From JAQVEB01 sp028698105 (lineage in GTDB: Bacteria > Bacteroidota > Bacteroidia > Bacteroidales > Dysgonomonadaceae): a DNA stretch of 62,071 nucleotides. The stretch spans positions 1 through 62,071 of the forward strand of contig CAXYYA010000019.1 in assembly GCA_964293155.1 (NCBI GenBank), written 5' to 3'. Within the stretch, counting starts at the first letter, position 1. Every line of letters begins with the position of its first letter. The position numbers and the translations under genes were made by a program. Below the pieces are notes generated by a model. That model did no database searches and had not been told where the DNA came from. It saw nothing but the letters and a program-made list of their open reading frames with translations. Below, one piece after another: positions 44,338 through 52,634 of the stretch.

Positions 44338-45162
44338 CTAAAACTCAATCTTATCGGGATGAATGCCCGTGCGGTGATTTTTGTCCAACGAATTTATTTT
44401 TTCGATATCCGGTTGCGAAAGCCGGAAGTCGAAAACAGCGATATTCTCGGCTTGGCGCTCAGGGCTCGATGACTTTGGGATAGCAATTACGCCGCGCTCC
44501 AGGTTCCATCGTAAAATGATTTGCGCGACCGATTTGTTGTGTTTTTCGGCCAATTCAACCAACACCGGTTCATCCAGCAGCCGCGTTTTGCTACTGCCCA
44601 ACGGGCTCCACGCTTCGGGACGAATGCCGTTTTCGGCACAATAATCAATTAACTCCTGCTGGATCAGATACGGATGCAATTCCACCTGATTCACCGCGGG
44701 CACAACCGAAGCTTCTTTCATCAGATCTTCCAGATGATGTTTCAGGTAATTGCTTAATCCGATGGCTTTTGCGGCACCGGAAAGGAAAATCTTCTGCATA
44801 TCGAACCACACGGATACATGATTTCCGCGCACCGGCCAGTGCACCAGATAGAGATCAATGTATCCGATGTCCAGTTTATGCATGCTCTGCTCAAAAGCGC
44901 CGCGGGCATTCCCTTTCAAAACGTCGGTGCCCCAAAGCTTGGTGGTAACAAAAATTTCTTCGCGACCGATGCCGCTTTCTCTGATGGCTTTGCCTATGGG
45001 CGCTTCGTTTCCGTACATGGCGGCAGTGTCAATATGCCTGTAACCCAAGTCCAATGCCGATCGGATTGCATTGTACACCTCATCATCACTGCGTCCGATG
45101 TTGTACGTGCCCAACCCGAGAACGGGAACTTCCACCCCGTTGTTTAATGTTGCAAAATTCAT
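44338..45162 (-). CDS. Aldo/keto reductase (2,5-diketogluconate reductase-like)
   Basis: 274 aa, AKR5-like. Tetrad: Asp in YRHIDTAAMYGNE (with Tyr), Lys in FVTTKLWG and His in LYLVHWP. Cofactor segment IAIPKSSSPERQAENI is typical for NADPH. Substrate not assigned. The leader carries AAAGGAGGCGAAC before the ATG, a strong Shine-Dalgarno unusual for the chromosomal part of this window. It follows ribF closely on the same strand (15 bases). Confidence 0.92.
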   Translation of the reverse strand: MNFATLNNGVEVPVLGLGTYNIGRSDDEVYNAIRSALDLGYRHIDTAAMYGNEAPIGKAIRESGIGREEIFVTTKLWGTDVLKGNARGAFEQSMHKLDIGYIDLYLVHWPVRGNHVSVWFDMQKIFLSGAAKAIGLSNYLKHHLEDLMKEASVVPAVNQVELHPYLIQQELIDYCAENGIRPEAWSPLGSSKTRLLDEPVLVELAEKHNKSVAQIILRWNLERGVIAIPKSSSPERQAENIAVFDFRLSQPDIEKINSLDKNHRTGIHPDKIEF

Positions 45163-45177
45163 GTTCGCCTCCTTTTT

Positions 45178-46110
45178 TTAATTATCCAGTCTTTCCATCA
45201 CCGTCAGTTTATCCTGTTTTATCTGACGTATCAGTAGCTCCATATTCTCAAACTTCTCGTCGGCACGGATAAAGTCTATAAATTCCACCGTGAGCGACTT
45301 GTTGTACAGATCGTCATCGAAATCGAAAATGTTTACCTCCACGCTTATTTCGGCATTGTGCTGCAACGTTGGCCGCTTGCCGATGTAGAGCATGCCTTTG
45401 TAAATTTCGTTGCCGATGCGCACAAAAACCGCGTACACACCCAATGCGGGGATCACCTTGAATTTCTCCCATGCCTGCAAATTGGCTGTGGGAAACCCGA
45501 TGGTGCGCCCCACCTGATAGCCTTCCACGATTTTGCCCGAGAGGCGGTAATTATACGAAAGCAGTTTGTTGGCCACCGTTATTTTCCCCTCGGCAAGCAG
45601 GCGGCGGATCTGCGACGAACTCACGTCGTGATCGTTGTAACGAAACTCCGTGGCCTGCAACACGTCTATCCCCAACTCTTTGCCGTAAGCCACATACTGT
45701 CCGAAACCTTCTTCGCGGTCGCGTCCAAACCGGTGATCGTGCCCGATAACCAGCGTCTGCACACCGATCTGTTCTTTCAGCACCGCCGACATAAACTCTT
45801 TCGCCGTCAGGCGCGACAATTCGGGTGTAAACGGCAGGCTCACACAATAATCTACGCCGGTGGTTTCCAGAGCGTCGAGTTTTTCGTCGTAGCCGCAAAG
45901 CAACTTGGGCTGATAATCCTGTTGCAGCACCTTTCGCGGGTGCACCGGAAACGTGATCACTGCTGAAGGCAGATGCAACCGTTTTGCTTCGGCTTTCACC
46001 TGATTAATCAGGTGCCGGTGTCCGATGTGTACGCCGTCGAAAAAACCCAGCGTAGCTACAAACGGCTTGTGCTCCAATCGTATATCTGTTGAAAAATCAA
46101 TAACTTCCAA
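45178..46110 (-). CDS. ribF: Bifunctional riboflavin kinase / FAD synthetase
   Basis: Makes FMN and FAD. The N-terminal nucleotidyltransferase shows ATLGFFDGVHIGHRHLI with the H-x-G-H motif and ISSSQ-type VSSSQIRRLL; the C-terminal kinase shows GRTIGFPTANLQ and VYAVFV. No ATG is available: TTG 46110 gives MEVIDFSTDI, which fits family starts, whereas TTG 46158 would place the start inside a hairpin. I chose 46110 (about 310 aa). It precedes an aldo/keto reductase gene. Confidence 0.9.
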   Translation of the reverse strand: MEVIDFSTDIRLEHKPFVATLGFFDGVHIGHRHLINQVKAEAKRLHLPSAVITFPVHPRKVLQQDYQPKLLCGYDEKLDALETTGVDYCVSLPFTPELSRLTAKEFMSAVLKEQIGVQTLVIGHDHRFGRDREEGFGQYVAYGKELGIDVLQATEFRYNDHDVSSSQIRRLLAEGKITVANKLLSYNYRLSGKIVEGYQVGRTIGFPTANLQAWEKFKVIPALGVYAVFVRIGNEIYKGMLYIGKRPTLQHNAEISVEVNIFDFDDDLYNKSLTVEFIDFIRADEKFENMELLIRQIKQDKLTVMERLDN

Positions 46111-46152
46111 AATATCCTGTTTTCTTCGAAATGTTTTTTGTACTGTTACAAC

Positions 46153-46179
46153 GCTCAAAACCCTCAGAAGGTTTTGAGC
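46153..46179 (-). promoter_or_regulatory. Hairpin in the ribF leader region
   Basis: GCTCAAAACC (46153-46162) pairs with GGTTTTGAGC (46170-46179), 43 bases before the chosen ribF start. It has no T tail in the ribF direction and does not resemble an FMN riboswitch. Role unknown. Confidence 0.45.
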
Positions 46180-46246
46180 ATTGTTTTCGTACGGCGAAAG
46201 TACGGAAAATTACAAAGATTATGCGAACACATATCGAAGCATTGAG

Positions 46247-46277
46247 TTGTACCCTTTGAAAAAAATTGCTATTTTTG
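46247..46277 (+). promoter_or_regulatory. Candidate promoter of the restriction-modification genes
   Basis: TATTTTTG at 46270-46277 with TTG at 46247-46249, 20 bases upstream, 104 bases before the endonuclease start. Confidence 0.45.
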
Positions 46278-46381
46278 TAAACGGAAGGCTTAAGTTTTTA
46301 TAAAACACTTATAATCAGCATCCTAAATTCTAAATCAAGAGATTGATCGCAAACTATTAGAATTAAAAAATCCGAACATCT

Positions 46382-47359
46382 GTGAAAAAGAAAAAGTTTA
46401 GAGATTTAAATATAACAACTGAAATGCATCCTTTTGAACGAATTCTGTCTGTATCAACAGAAGACATCGAACTTGAACTTAGAAGTATCTCAGAAATATC
46501 TTGGGCTGACTTTTTACTCAATCCCAGAAAACTACGTGGGAGCGACTTTCTTATGCGATGGTCTCAAGGAGTATGGAGCAAAAAACGGTTGATTGATGCC
46601 GTCAATAGAACCGGCGAATTTTATGCAATTGCTTATGGCCCGAGCGGCACAGCACCAGCAGATGATGTGAGAGCATTTGAATTGTATTTTGAACGGTTAG
46701 AAGCTGCCGGACTTGGAAACATTAAGCGTCCCGACCTGTTGATATTTAAAAGTACAGACAGAGAATTTGTTGACGACTTTTTGAATAAGATTGGCGGTGA
46801 GGAGGAACTTCCATTCATAACAGAGGATAGGTTGCAGCCTCTTGTTCAAAAAGCAATCATTGCAGTAGAATGTGAAAATTCGCTTTGGGTTGCTGACAAA
46901 ATGCCTGATTTCAAAACGCCCATGAAACCTCAAAAGAGACTTGGGGGTAAAATTGGCCTTCCCAAAACGGCTGTTTTACCCACCGTCATTATCAAAGAGG
47001 AAGATCGTATTCCTCTAAATAAATGGCAAAAAGAAAACAAAATTCCAATCCACGTATGGCATGTATTCTTTGACAGAGCATATGGCCTTTCCTTTGACAA
47101 GGCCGAACAACTCGTAAACGAAGGCCTCATTCTTCCAACAGAACAAGTTTTTCAGGCTCCGGGAGGAGCGACAACAAAAAAAGCCATCTACAAATATTAC
47201 TATCACTATGCTTATCCCCTCGGCGTCGCGATTGAAAACCCTCAATTAATTCCAGCTTTCATACAGGACAAAAACGGGCATATTTTGCCTTACGTAAAGT
47301 TTGAGGGCGGTTCTTTGGCTATCGCAGATGAAGCGATTAATGTATTAAACCGACTCTGA
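46382..47359 (+). CDS. AccI-family-like type II restriction endonuclease
   Basis: 325 aa from GTG 46382. Sequence resembles the AccI endonuclease family (RE_AccI), which cuts GTMKAC; this match is from memory. A PD-(D/E)xK-like core is visible: Pro-Asp in IKRPDLLIFK (~117) and VECE (~162-165). Its TGA overlaps the methylase ATG by one base (ATGA-type junction), the expected paired R-M layout. The local AT-rich composition suggests acquisition. Confidence 0.7.
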   Translation: MKKKKFRDLNITTEMHPFERILSVSTEDIELELRSISEISWADFLLNPRKLRGSDFLMRWSQGVWSKKRLIDAVNRTGEFYAIAYGPSGTAPADDVRAFELYFERLEAAGLGNIKRPDLLIFKSTDREFVDDFLNKIGGEEELPFITEDRLQPLVQKAIIAVECENSLWVADKMPDFKTPMKPQKRLGGKIGLPKTAVLPTVIIKEEDRIPLNKWQKENKIPIHVWHVFFDRAYGLSFDKAEQLVNEGLILPTEQVFQAPGGATTKKAIYKYYYHYAYPLGVAIENPQLIPAFIQDKNGHILPYVKFEGGSLAIADEAINVLNRL

Positions 47360-48917
47360 TGGAAAAAATTAAGCCACATCAAAAATTACCAACCAATTGG
47401 GAGGAAAGAGAGGCTCTTCGGGACAAAGGGCAATTTTGGACACCAAGTTGGGTCGCCGAAGCAATGATATCTTATGTTGCTAACGGCAACGACTTAATTT
47501 TCGACCCGGCAACGGGAAGAGGCGCTTTTTATGAAGCATTATTGAAACTGAACAAGAAAAACATCACATTCTTTGGAACCGATATTGACCCTGATGTTTT
47601 GTCCGACGCTATTTATAATAATGATAAATGTTTCGTTGAAAACAGGGATTTTATAACCCCCCCCCTACGAGAAGATTTAATGCTATCGTTGCGAATCCAC
47701 CATACATAAGACATCACAGAATTGAAAAGGAAACTAAATCATATCTTAAAAAAATTGCATCTGCAATAACAGGAATTTCGATTGACGGCAGAGCAGGATA
47801 CCATGTTTATTTTCTGATACAAGCACTAAATCTGTTAGAAACGAACGGGAAACTTGCTTTTATTATGCCTGCCGACACATGCGAAGGGAAATTCGCTAAA
47901 AATCTATGGAAGTGGATTTCAGAAAAATTTTGCATTGAATGCGTAATTACATTTGACGAAAGGGCTACACCTTTCCCAAATGTTGATACAAATGCAATGG
48001 TTTTTATGATAAAAAATGCTAAACCTCAACAAACATTGCAATGGGTAAAAGTCAATGAAGCATACTCAGCCGATTTGTTACACTTTATATCTTCTGATTT
48101 CAAACTAAATGAGTTTAGTAGTTTAGAAATAATTTCTCGCCGTCTGAAAGAAGGACTGGCCACGGGATTATCAAGACCTGTACAAAATCATAACGGGTTT
48201 AAATTTCACTTAAATGATTTCGCCAATGTAATGAGAGGTATTGCAACCGGTTCCAATGAATTCTTCTTCTTGACAGGTACCCAAGTTAAAGAATTGAAAA
48301 TACCGAGAGAGTTTCTCAAAAGAGCAGTCGGCCGGACAAAAGATGCACCGAAAAGCGTTTTAACCATAGATGATGTTGAGAAATTAGACAGACAAAATCG
48401 TCCAACTTACCTGCTATCAATAAACGGTGAAGAAAATTATCCAAAATCCGTAAAGGATTATTTAAAAGTCGGAGAAGAAATGGAACTCCCTTCACGTTCA
48501 TTGATTCAACAACGAAAACCATGGTATAAAATGGAACAACGAAAAGTTCCTTCGTTATTGTTTGCATACCTTGGCAGACGAAACACAAGGTTTATTAAAA
48601 ATGAAGCCGGTGTTTTGCCATTGACCGGTTTTCTGTGTGTCTATCCCATTTACGACGACTACGAATACGTTGACAACCTTTGGAAAGCACTAAATCACCC
48701 CGACACGCTGGAAAACTTAAAGCTAGTGGGAAAAAGCTACGGTTCGGGAGCGATAAAAGTTGAACCGGGCAATCTCAATAAACTCCCAGTACCTGAACAT
48801 ATTGTCAATCAGTTTAGCCTCAAACGACCATATAAAAATGCCGATGGGCAACTCGAAATCTTTCGGGAACCAAAGAAAAAATATACGTCTCCCAAAAAAG
48901 GAACAAAAGGGAAATGA
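47359..48917 (+). pseudogene. N6-adenine DNA methyltransferase, out of frame at a poly-C tract
   Basis: Part one (47359-47709) has the SAM motif DLIFDPATGRGAFYEAL and ends 116 codons in. Part two continues in another frame with ANPPYIRHHRIEKET (the catalytic NPPY, ~47690) and an open frame through ADTCEGKFAKNLWKW to 48917. The shift falls at nine cytosines, 47657-47665; ten (or seven) would join the frames and give about 519 aa. The C-terminal half holds the target-recognition part. It pairs with the upstream endonuclease. As written, the enzyme lacks NPPY and should be inactive. Confidence 0.8.
47657..47665 (+). repeat. Nine-cytosine tract at methylase frame break
   Basis: A run of nine C in the coding sequence, just before the NPPY motif. 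Such tracts change length by slipped-strand pairing and are classic phase-variation switches; they are also common places for sequencing error. Confidence 0.8.
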
Positions 48918-49140
48918 AAAAATAAATTGCAGAGCCGGGTCTATAGAAAAAATATCGCTTACATAAAAGATTGTGCCATGCTTTGGCGCACATTTCCGCC
49001 GATAGGTGGACAATGTGCAATGTATATCTGACGGCAGGCATAAAATTTTCGCTTCGCAACACACGCGTGTTGGAAACGCGCGCGAGCACGGATAATTCCT
49101 AAAAATCATCCAAATCAATCCTTATTCTCTCAAATTTCAG

Positions 49141-49148
49141 TATCTTTG
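49141..49148 (+). promoter_or_regulatory. -7 box upstream of DUF1080 lipoprotein gene
   Basis: TATCTTTG, 43 bases before the ATG at 49192. The 273 bases between the methylase and this gene hold nothing else I can assign. Confidence 0.4.
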
Positions 49149-49191
49149 CGCTTTAACTTCGGAAGAATATCATTTTAAATATAAAAAAGAC

Positions 49192-50463
49192 ATGAAATCG
49201 AAAATTTTAGTTGTGTGTGCTATGACAATGGGTATCCTTTTTACCTCGTGCAAACCCGTAGTGGAAAACAACGTGTTGACGGAGGAAGAAAAAGCTGCCG
49301 GATGGCAGTTGCTATTTAACGGAACCGACCTCACAGGTTGGCGCGATTACAACGGCGACAGCCTTACGGCTCCGTGGTTCGTGGAAGACGGCATGATCCA
49401 AGCCAAAGGCGAAGGCGCCGATGAGCACGGGTATATCGTAACGGACAAGCTATACGAGAACTTTGAACTGGCATGGGACTGGAAAATCGCCGACGGCGGA
49501 AACAGCGGCGTGCTCTACCACGTGGTTGAGAATCCGAAGTTTGCCGTGCCGTACGTTACCGGCCCCGAGTATCAGTTGATAGATAACCTCGGATTTCCCG
49601 ATCCGCTGGAAGAATGGCAAAAAACCGCAACCGATTATGCCATGTACGTTCCCGATTCAGCGAAACTCATCATCAAACCCGCCGGAGAATGGAACACATC
49701 GAAAATCGTTTTCGATAACGGACACGTGGAACATTGGCTCAACGGCGAAAAAGTAGTGGAATTTGAAGCTTGGACCGACGATTGGTTTGCCCGTAAACAC
49801 AGCGGAAAATGGGAAAACGCTCCTGAATACGGCCTGGCGCACAAAGGGGTGATCTGTCTGCAAGACCATGGTTCGGCTGCATGGTTCCGTAACATTAAAA
49901 TAAAAGAGCTTCCGCGCAAAACCAAAGAAGTGAATCTGTTCAACGGTGTGGATCTCACCGGATGGGAACCATACGGAACCGAAAAATGGTACGTTCAGGA
50001 CAGTCTGCTGGTATGCGAAAGCGGCCCCGACAAACAATACGGCTACCTGGCAACGCGCGAATATTACGACGATTTCGACCTTTCGGTTGATTTTAAACAA
50101 CTGGCCAACGGCAACTCGGGCGTATTTATCCGTTCGTTCATCGAGCCGGGCGCCATCGTAAACGGCTGGCAGGTTGAAGTAGCGCCTAAAGGTATGGATA
50201 CCGGAGGTATATACGAATCCTACGGACGTGGCTGGCTCGTGCAAATTCCCGACGGAAAGGAAAACATCCTGAAACCGCGCGACTGGAATACAATGCGCAT
50301 CCTCGTGCAGGGCGATAACGTGAAAACGTGGCTCAACGGAGAAGAAATGGTGGATTTAACCGACGAAAAGATCGGCAAGGCTCAGGGACGCATCGCGTTG
50401 CAAATCCACGACGGCGGCGGCATCAAGGTGCAGTGGAAGAACCTGAAACTGCAGACGCTTTGA
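49192..50463 (+). CDS. Tandem-DUF1080 lipoprotein (3-keto-disaccharide hydrolase family)
   Basis: 423 aa. Lipobox in ILFTSC (Cys ~20). Two DUF1080 domains in tandem: GWQLLFNGTDLTGWRDYNGD with NSGVLYHV (~37-235), and VNLFNGVDLTGWEPYGTE with NSGVFIRS (~240-423). Family members act on 3-keto-glycosides or bind sugars outside the cytoplasm, with a concanavalin-like fold. Each repeat has a WLNGE segment. A perfect palindromic terminator follows. Confidence 0.88.
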   Translation: MKSKILVVCAMTMGILFTSCKPVVENNVLTEEEKAAGWQLLFNGTDLTGWRDYNGDSLTAPWFVEDGMIQAKGEGADEHGYIVTDKLYENFELAWDWKIADGGNSGVLYHVVENPKFAVPYVTGPEYQLIDNLGFPDPLEEWQKTATDYAMYVPDSAKLIIKPAGEWNTSKIVFDNGHVEHWLNGEKVVEFEAWTDDWFARKHSGKWENAPEYGLAHKGVICLQDHGSAAWFRNIKIKELPRKTKEVNLFNGVDLTGWEPYGTEKWYVQDSLLVCESGPDKQYGYLATREYYDDFDLSVDFKQLANGNSGVFIRSFIEPGAIVNGWQVEVAPKGMDTGGIYESYGRGWLVQIPDGKENILKPRDWNTMRILVQGDNVKTWLNGEEMVDLTDEKIGKAQGRIALQIHDGGGIKVQWKNLKLQTL

Positions 50464-50524
50464 TGCGGGATGTGGGGTGTCAGATGTCGGATGACCGATG
50501 ACCGGTTTTGAATAAAATTATGGC

Positions 50525-50548
50525 AGAGACGATGCGCGCATCGTCTCT
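50525..50548 (+). terminator. Palindromic terminator after DUF1080 gene
   Basis: AGAGACGATGCG is followed directly by its reverse complement CGCATCGTCTCT (no loop bases), then CTTGTTTT. Stem near 10 bp once the loop opens. Confidence 0.7.
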
Positions 50549-50555
50549 CTTGTTT

Positions 50556-50665
50556 TAAACCCCTCCGCTTCGCTCGTCCCCTTAAAATTAAGGGGACATT
50601 TTGCTGATTTCTTACTCTTCCCTTTTGATAAAGGGAAGTACCGCGACAGCGGGGAAGGGTTAGAT
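50556..50665. repeat. Double-hairpin intergenic repeat
   Basis: Hairpins GTCCCCTTAA/TTAAGGGGAC (50576-50597) and CTTCCCTTT/AAAGGGAAG (50617-50638), flanked by AACCCCTCC on the left and GGGGAAGGGTTAGA on the right. The same flanks and two-hairpin plan occur in the ileS repeat at 30426-30486, so they are probably one family. It ends at the stop of the CoA-disulfide-reductase-like gene. Confidence 0.6.
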
Positions 50666-50667
50666 AT

Positions 50668-52011
50668 TTATATCAACTGCCTCGCGGCAATTTGTACCGG
50701 ATCCCACACCGGAGAAAATGGCGGAGCATAAGATAAATCCATGAACGCCAGATCGCGGGCGGTTAATTTTGCCGTGATCGCTGCGGCAAGCGTGTCAATG
50801 CGTTTGCCCGATCCGGCAAAACCCACAATTTGTCCGCCAAGCAGGCGCAACGAACTCTCTTCGGCCACCAGCTTCACGGTAATTTCTTCGCTGCCGGGAT
50901 AATAGCCGGCTTTTGTTTTGCTGGTTATCACGGTGGTTTTAACCGGAATATTAAGCTCCGCAGCCTCTTTTTCCGACAAGCCCGTGCGGGCAATTTCCAT
51001 CGCCTTGAATTTGGTGATCGCCGTTCCGATAACACCCGGGAATTCTTCGTCGGCGCCGCTCATATTTGTTCCGGCTATCAACCCGTGTTTGTTGGCCACG
51101 GTTCCCAGCGCGATGGAAACGGGTTTTTCTTTCACCAAATGATACGATGTGGCGCAATCGCCTGCTGCCCAAATAAATTCATCGGATGTTCTCATGGTTT
51201 TATCAACAAGGATAGCCTCTTTTTCGCCCAATTTCAGTCCCGCATCTTTTGCCAGACCGCTGTTGGGTTTTATGCCAATGCCCAAAATAACCAAATCGGC
51301 TTGCAACGTGTGTTTATCGGTTACAACGGCAATGGCTTCGCCTTTTTCGTTTTTTTCAATTTTCTTTAATCCTTCGTTCAGATACAACTTTACGCCTTCT
51401 TTCTTCATATATTTCTGAATGACACCGGCCATATCTTCATCCATGGTGTTCATCACCTGCGGCGACATATCAATCAACGAAACCGCTGCATCTCGCTCCA
51501 GCAAGGCTTCCGCCATTTCCAAACCGATGTAACCGCCACCAACCACCACGGCTTTTTTCGGTTTTTGTTTTTGAATGAAATGGTGGATGCGTTGCGCATC
51601 CGTGAGATTGGAAACCGTGAAGACACCTTTAGCCTTTATGCCGTCAACATGCGGGACAACGGGGGAAGCGCCGGTAGCGATCAGCAGCTTATCGTACGGG
51701 ATACGAAGCGATTTTTTCGTTTTCAGATCAATCACTTCCACTTCTTTTCTCTCCCGGTCTATTTTTATCGCTTCGTGGCGGATGTTAACCCTGATGCGTT
51801 GTTTTTCGGCGAATTCTTCGGGTGTGCGCGCGATCAAATGCCGTTTTTTATCCACATAACCGGCAACAAAATACGGAATTCCGCACGCCGCATACGAAGT
51901 GTGTTCTCCTTTTTCGAAAACCGTGATTTCACATTTTTTGTCCGTACGCCTTATTTTCGAGGCTGCGGTCATTCCCGCCGCATCGCCTCCAATGATAACT
52001 ATTTTTTCCAT
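50668..52011 (-). CDS. CoA-disulfide reductase / NADH oxidase-like flavoprotein
   Basis: 447 aa from ATG 52011 (MEKIVIIGGDAAGMTAASK); upstream codons are not family-like. FAD-binding GGDAAGM, a single redox cysteine in SYAACGIPYFVAGY (~43, the CoADR position) and NAD-binding VVGGGYIGLEMAEAL are present. Such enzymes reduce CoA disulfide, polysulfide or oxygen. It lies alone, divergent from rsfS. Confidence 0.87.
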   Translation of the reverse strand: MEKIVIIGGDAAGMTAASKIRRTDKKCEITVFEKGEHTSYAACGIPYFVAGYVDKKRHLIARTPEEFAEKQRIRVNIRHEAIKIDRERKEVEVIDLKTKKSLRIPYDKLLIATGASPVVPHVDGIKAKGVFTVSNLTDAQRIHHFIQKQKPKKAVVVGGGYIGLEMAEALLERDAAVSLIDMSPQVMNTMDEDMAGVIQKYMKKEGVKLYLNEGLKKIEKNEKGEAIAVVTDKHTLQADLVILGIGIKPNSGLAKDAGLKLGEKEAILVDKTMRTSDEFIWAAGDCATSYHLVKEKPVSIALGTVANKHGLIAGTNMSGADEEFPGVIGTAITKFKAMEIARTGLSEKEAAELNIPVKTTVITSKTKAGYYPGSEEITVKLVAEESSLRLLGGQIVGFAGSGKRIDTLAAAITAKLTARDLAFMDLSYAPPFSPVWDPVQIAARQLI

Positions 52012-52176
52012 GATCCGTTCGTTGTTTATCTTACAATGAAAAATCGGGGGGTTTTGTTCACCGGGTCGCATCTCAATTAACCGGTTCATTATCATACGTA
52101 TTAAGATTGGCATTCTTTTTGCAGAGATAAGATGCAAGGTTATCGGTTTTTATTCTCTTTTTTCGAAAAAACGCCC

Positions 52177-52184
52177 TATCTTTG
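52177..52184 (+). promoter_or_regulatory. -7 box upstream of rsfS
   Basis: TATCTTTG, 26 bases before the rsfS ATG. A T-rich stretch lies where a TTTG box is expected. Confidence 0.45.
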
Positions 52185-52209
52185 CAACAATAACTCACTA
52201 AAACAGCGA

Positions 52210-52569
52210 ATGAAACAAAAAAACAACCTGCTGCAAAGCATTATTGAAGGAATACAGGAAAAGAAAGGAAAAAACATCACGACTATTGATCTAAAAAAAA
52301 TCGCGGGATCGGTGTGCGACCATTTCGTGATTTGCGAAGGAAACACGCCCACGCAGGTATCGGCTTTGGCCGAATCGGTGGAGGAAATAGTGAAGAAAAA
52401 CACGGACGAAAGCCCCATTCGCGTTCAGGGAAAGCAACGCTCCGAATGGATCGGGATGGATTACGGCTCGGTTATCGTTCACATCTTCCTTCCGGAACTA
52501 CGCACTTTCTACAATCTGGACAACCTGTGGGAAGATGCCAACATGGAAAAGATTCCAACAGAGGTCTAA
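52210..52569 (+). CDS. rsfS: Ribosome silencing factor (RsfS/Iojap)
   Basis: 119 aa from ATG 52210 (MKQKNNLLQSIIEGIQ). Blocks subunit joining by binding L14 in starvation. Family blocks: GKNITTIDLKKIAGSVCDHFVICEG, and IRVQGKQRSEWIGMDYGSVIVHIFLPE near the C terminus with ENL-like LDNLWEDA. Followed by ftsH after 65 bases. Confidence 0.94.
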   Translation: MKQKNNLLQSIIEGIQEKKGKNITTIDLKKIAGSVCDHFVICEGNTPTQVSALAESVEEIVKKNTDESPIRVQGKQRSEWIGMDYGSVIVHIFLPELRTFYNLDNLWEDANMEKIPTEV

Positions 52570-52634
52570 GAACTTATTTCTTTCAAAATTGTTACATTCA
52601 CACACACACTTTTCATTTTTGGGAACTTATATAA

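Noticed and set aside
46153..46179. FMN riboswitch before ribF
   Set aside because: Only one simple hairpin is present; none of the conserved multi-stem FMN aptamer is visible.
46382..48917. Larger defence island around the restriction-modification pair
   Set aside because: The neighbours are ribF and a DUF1080 lipoprotein; no further defence gene is seen.
52012..52137. N-terminal extension of the CoA-disulfide-reductase-like protein
   Set aside because: Family proteins start at the FAD-binding strand, which ATG 52011 supplies; the extension has no resemblance.
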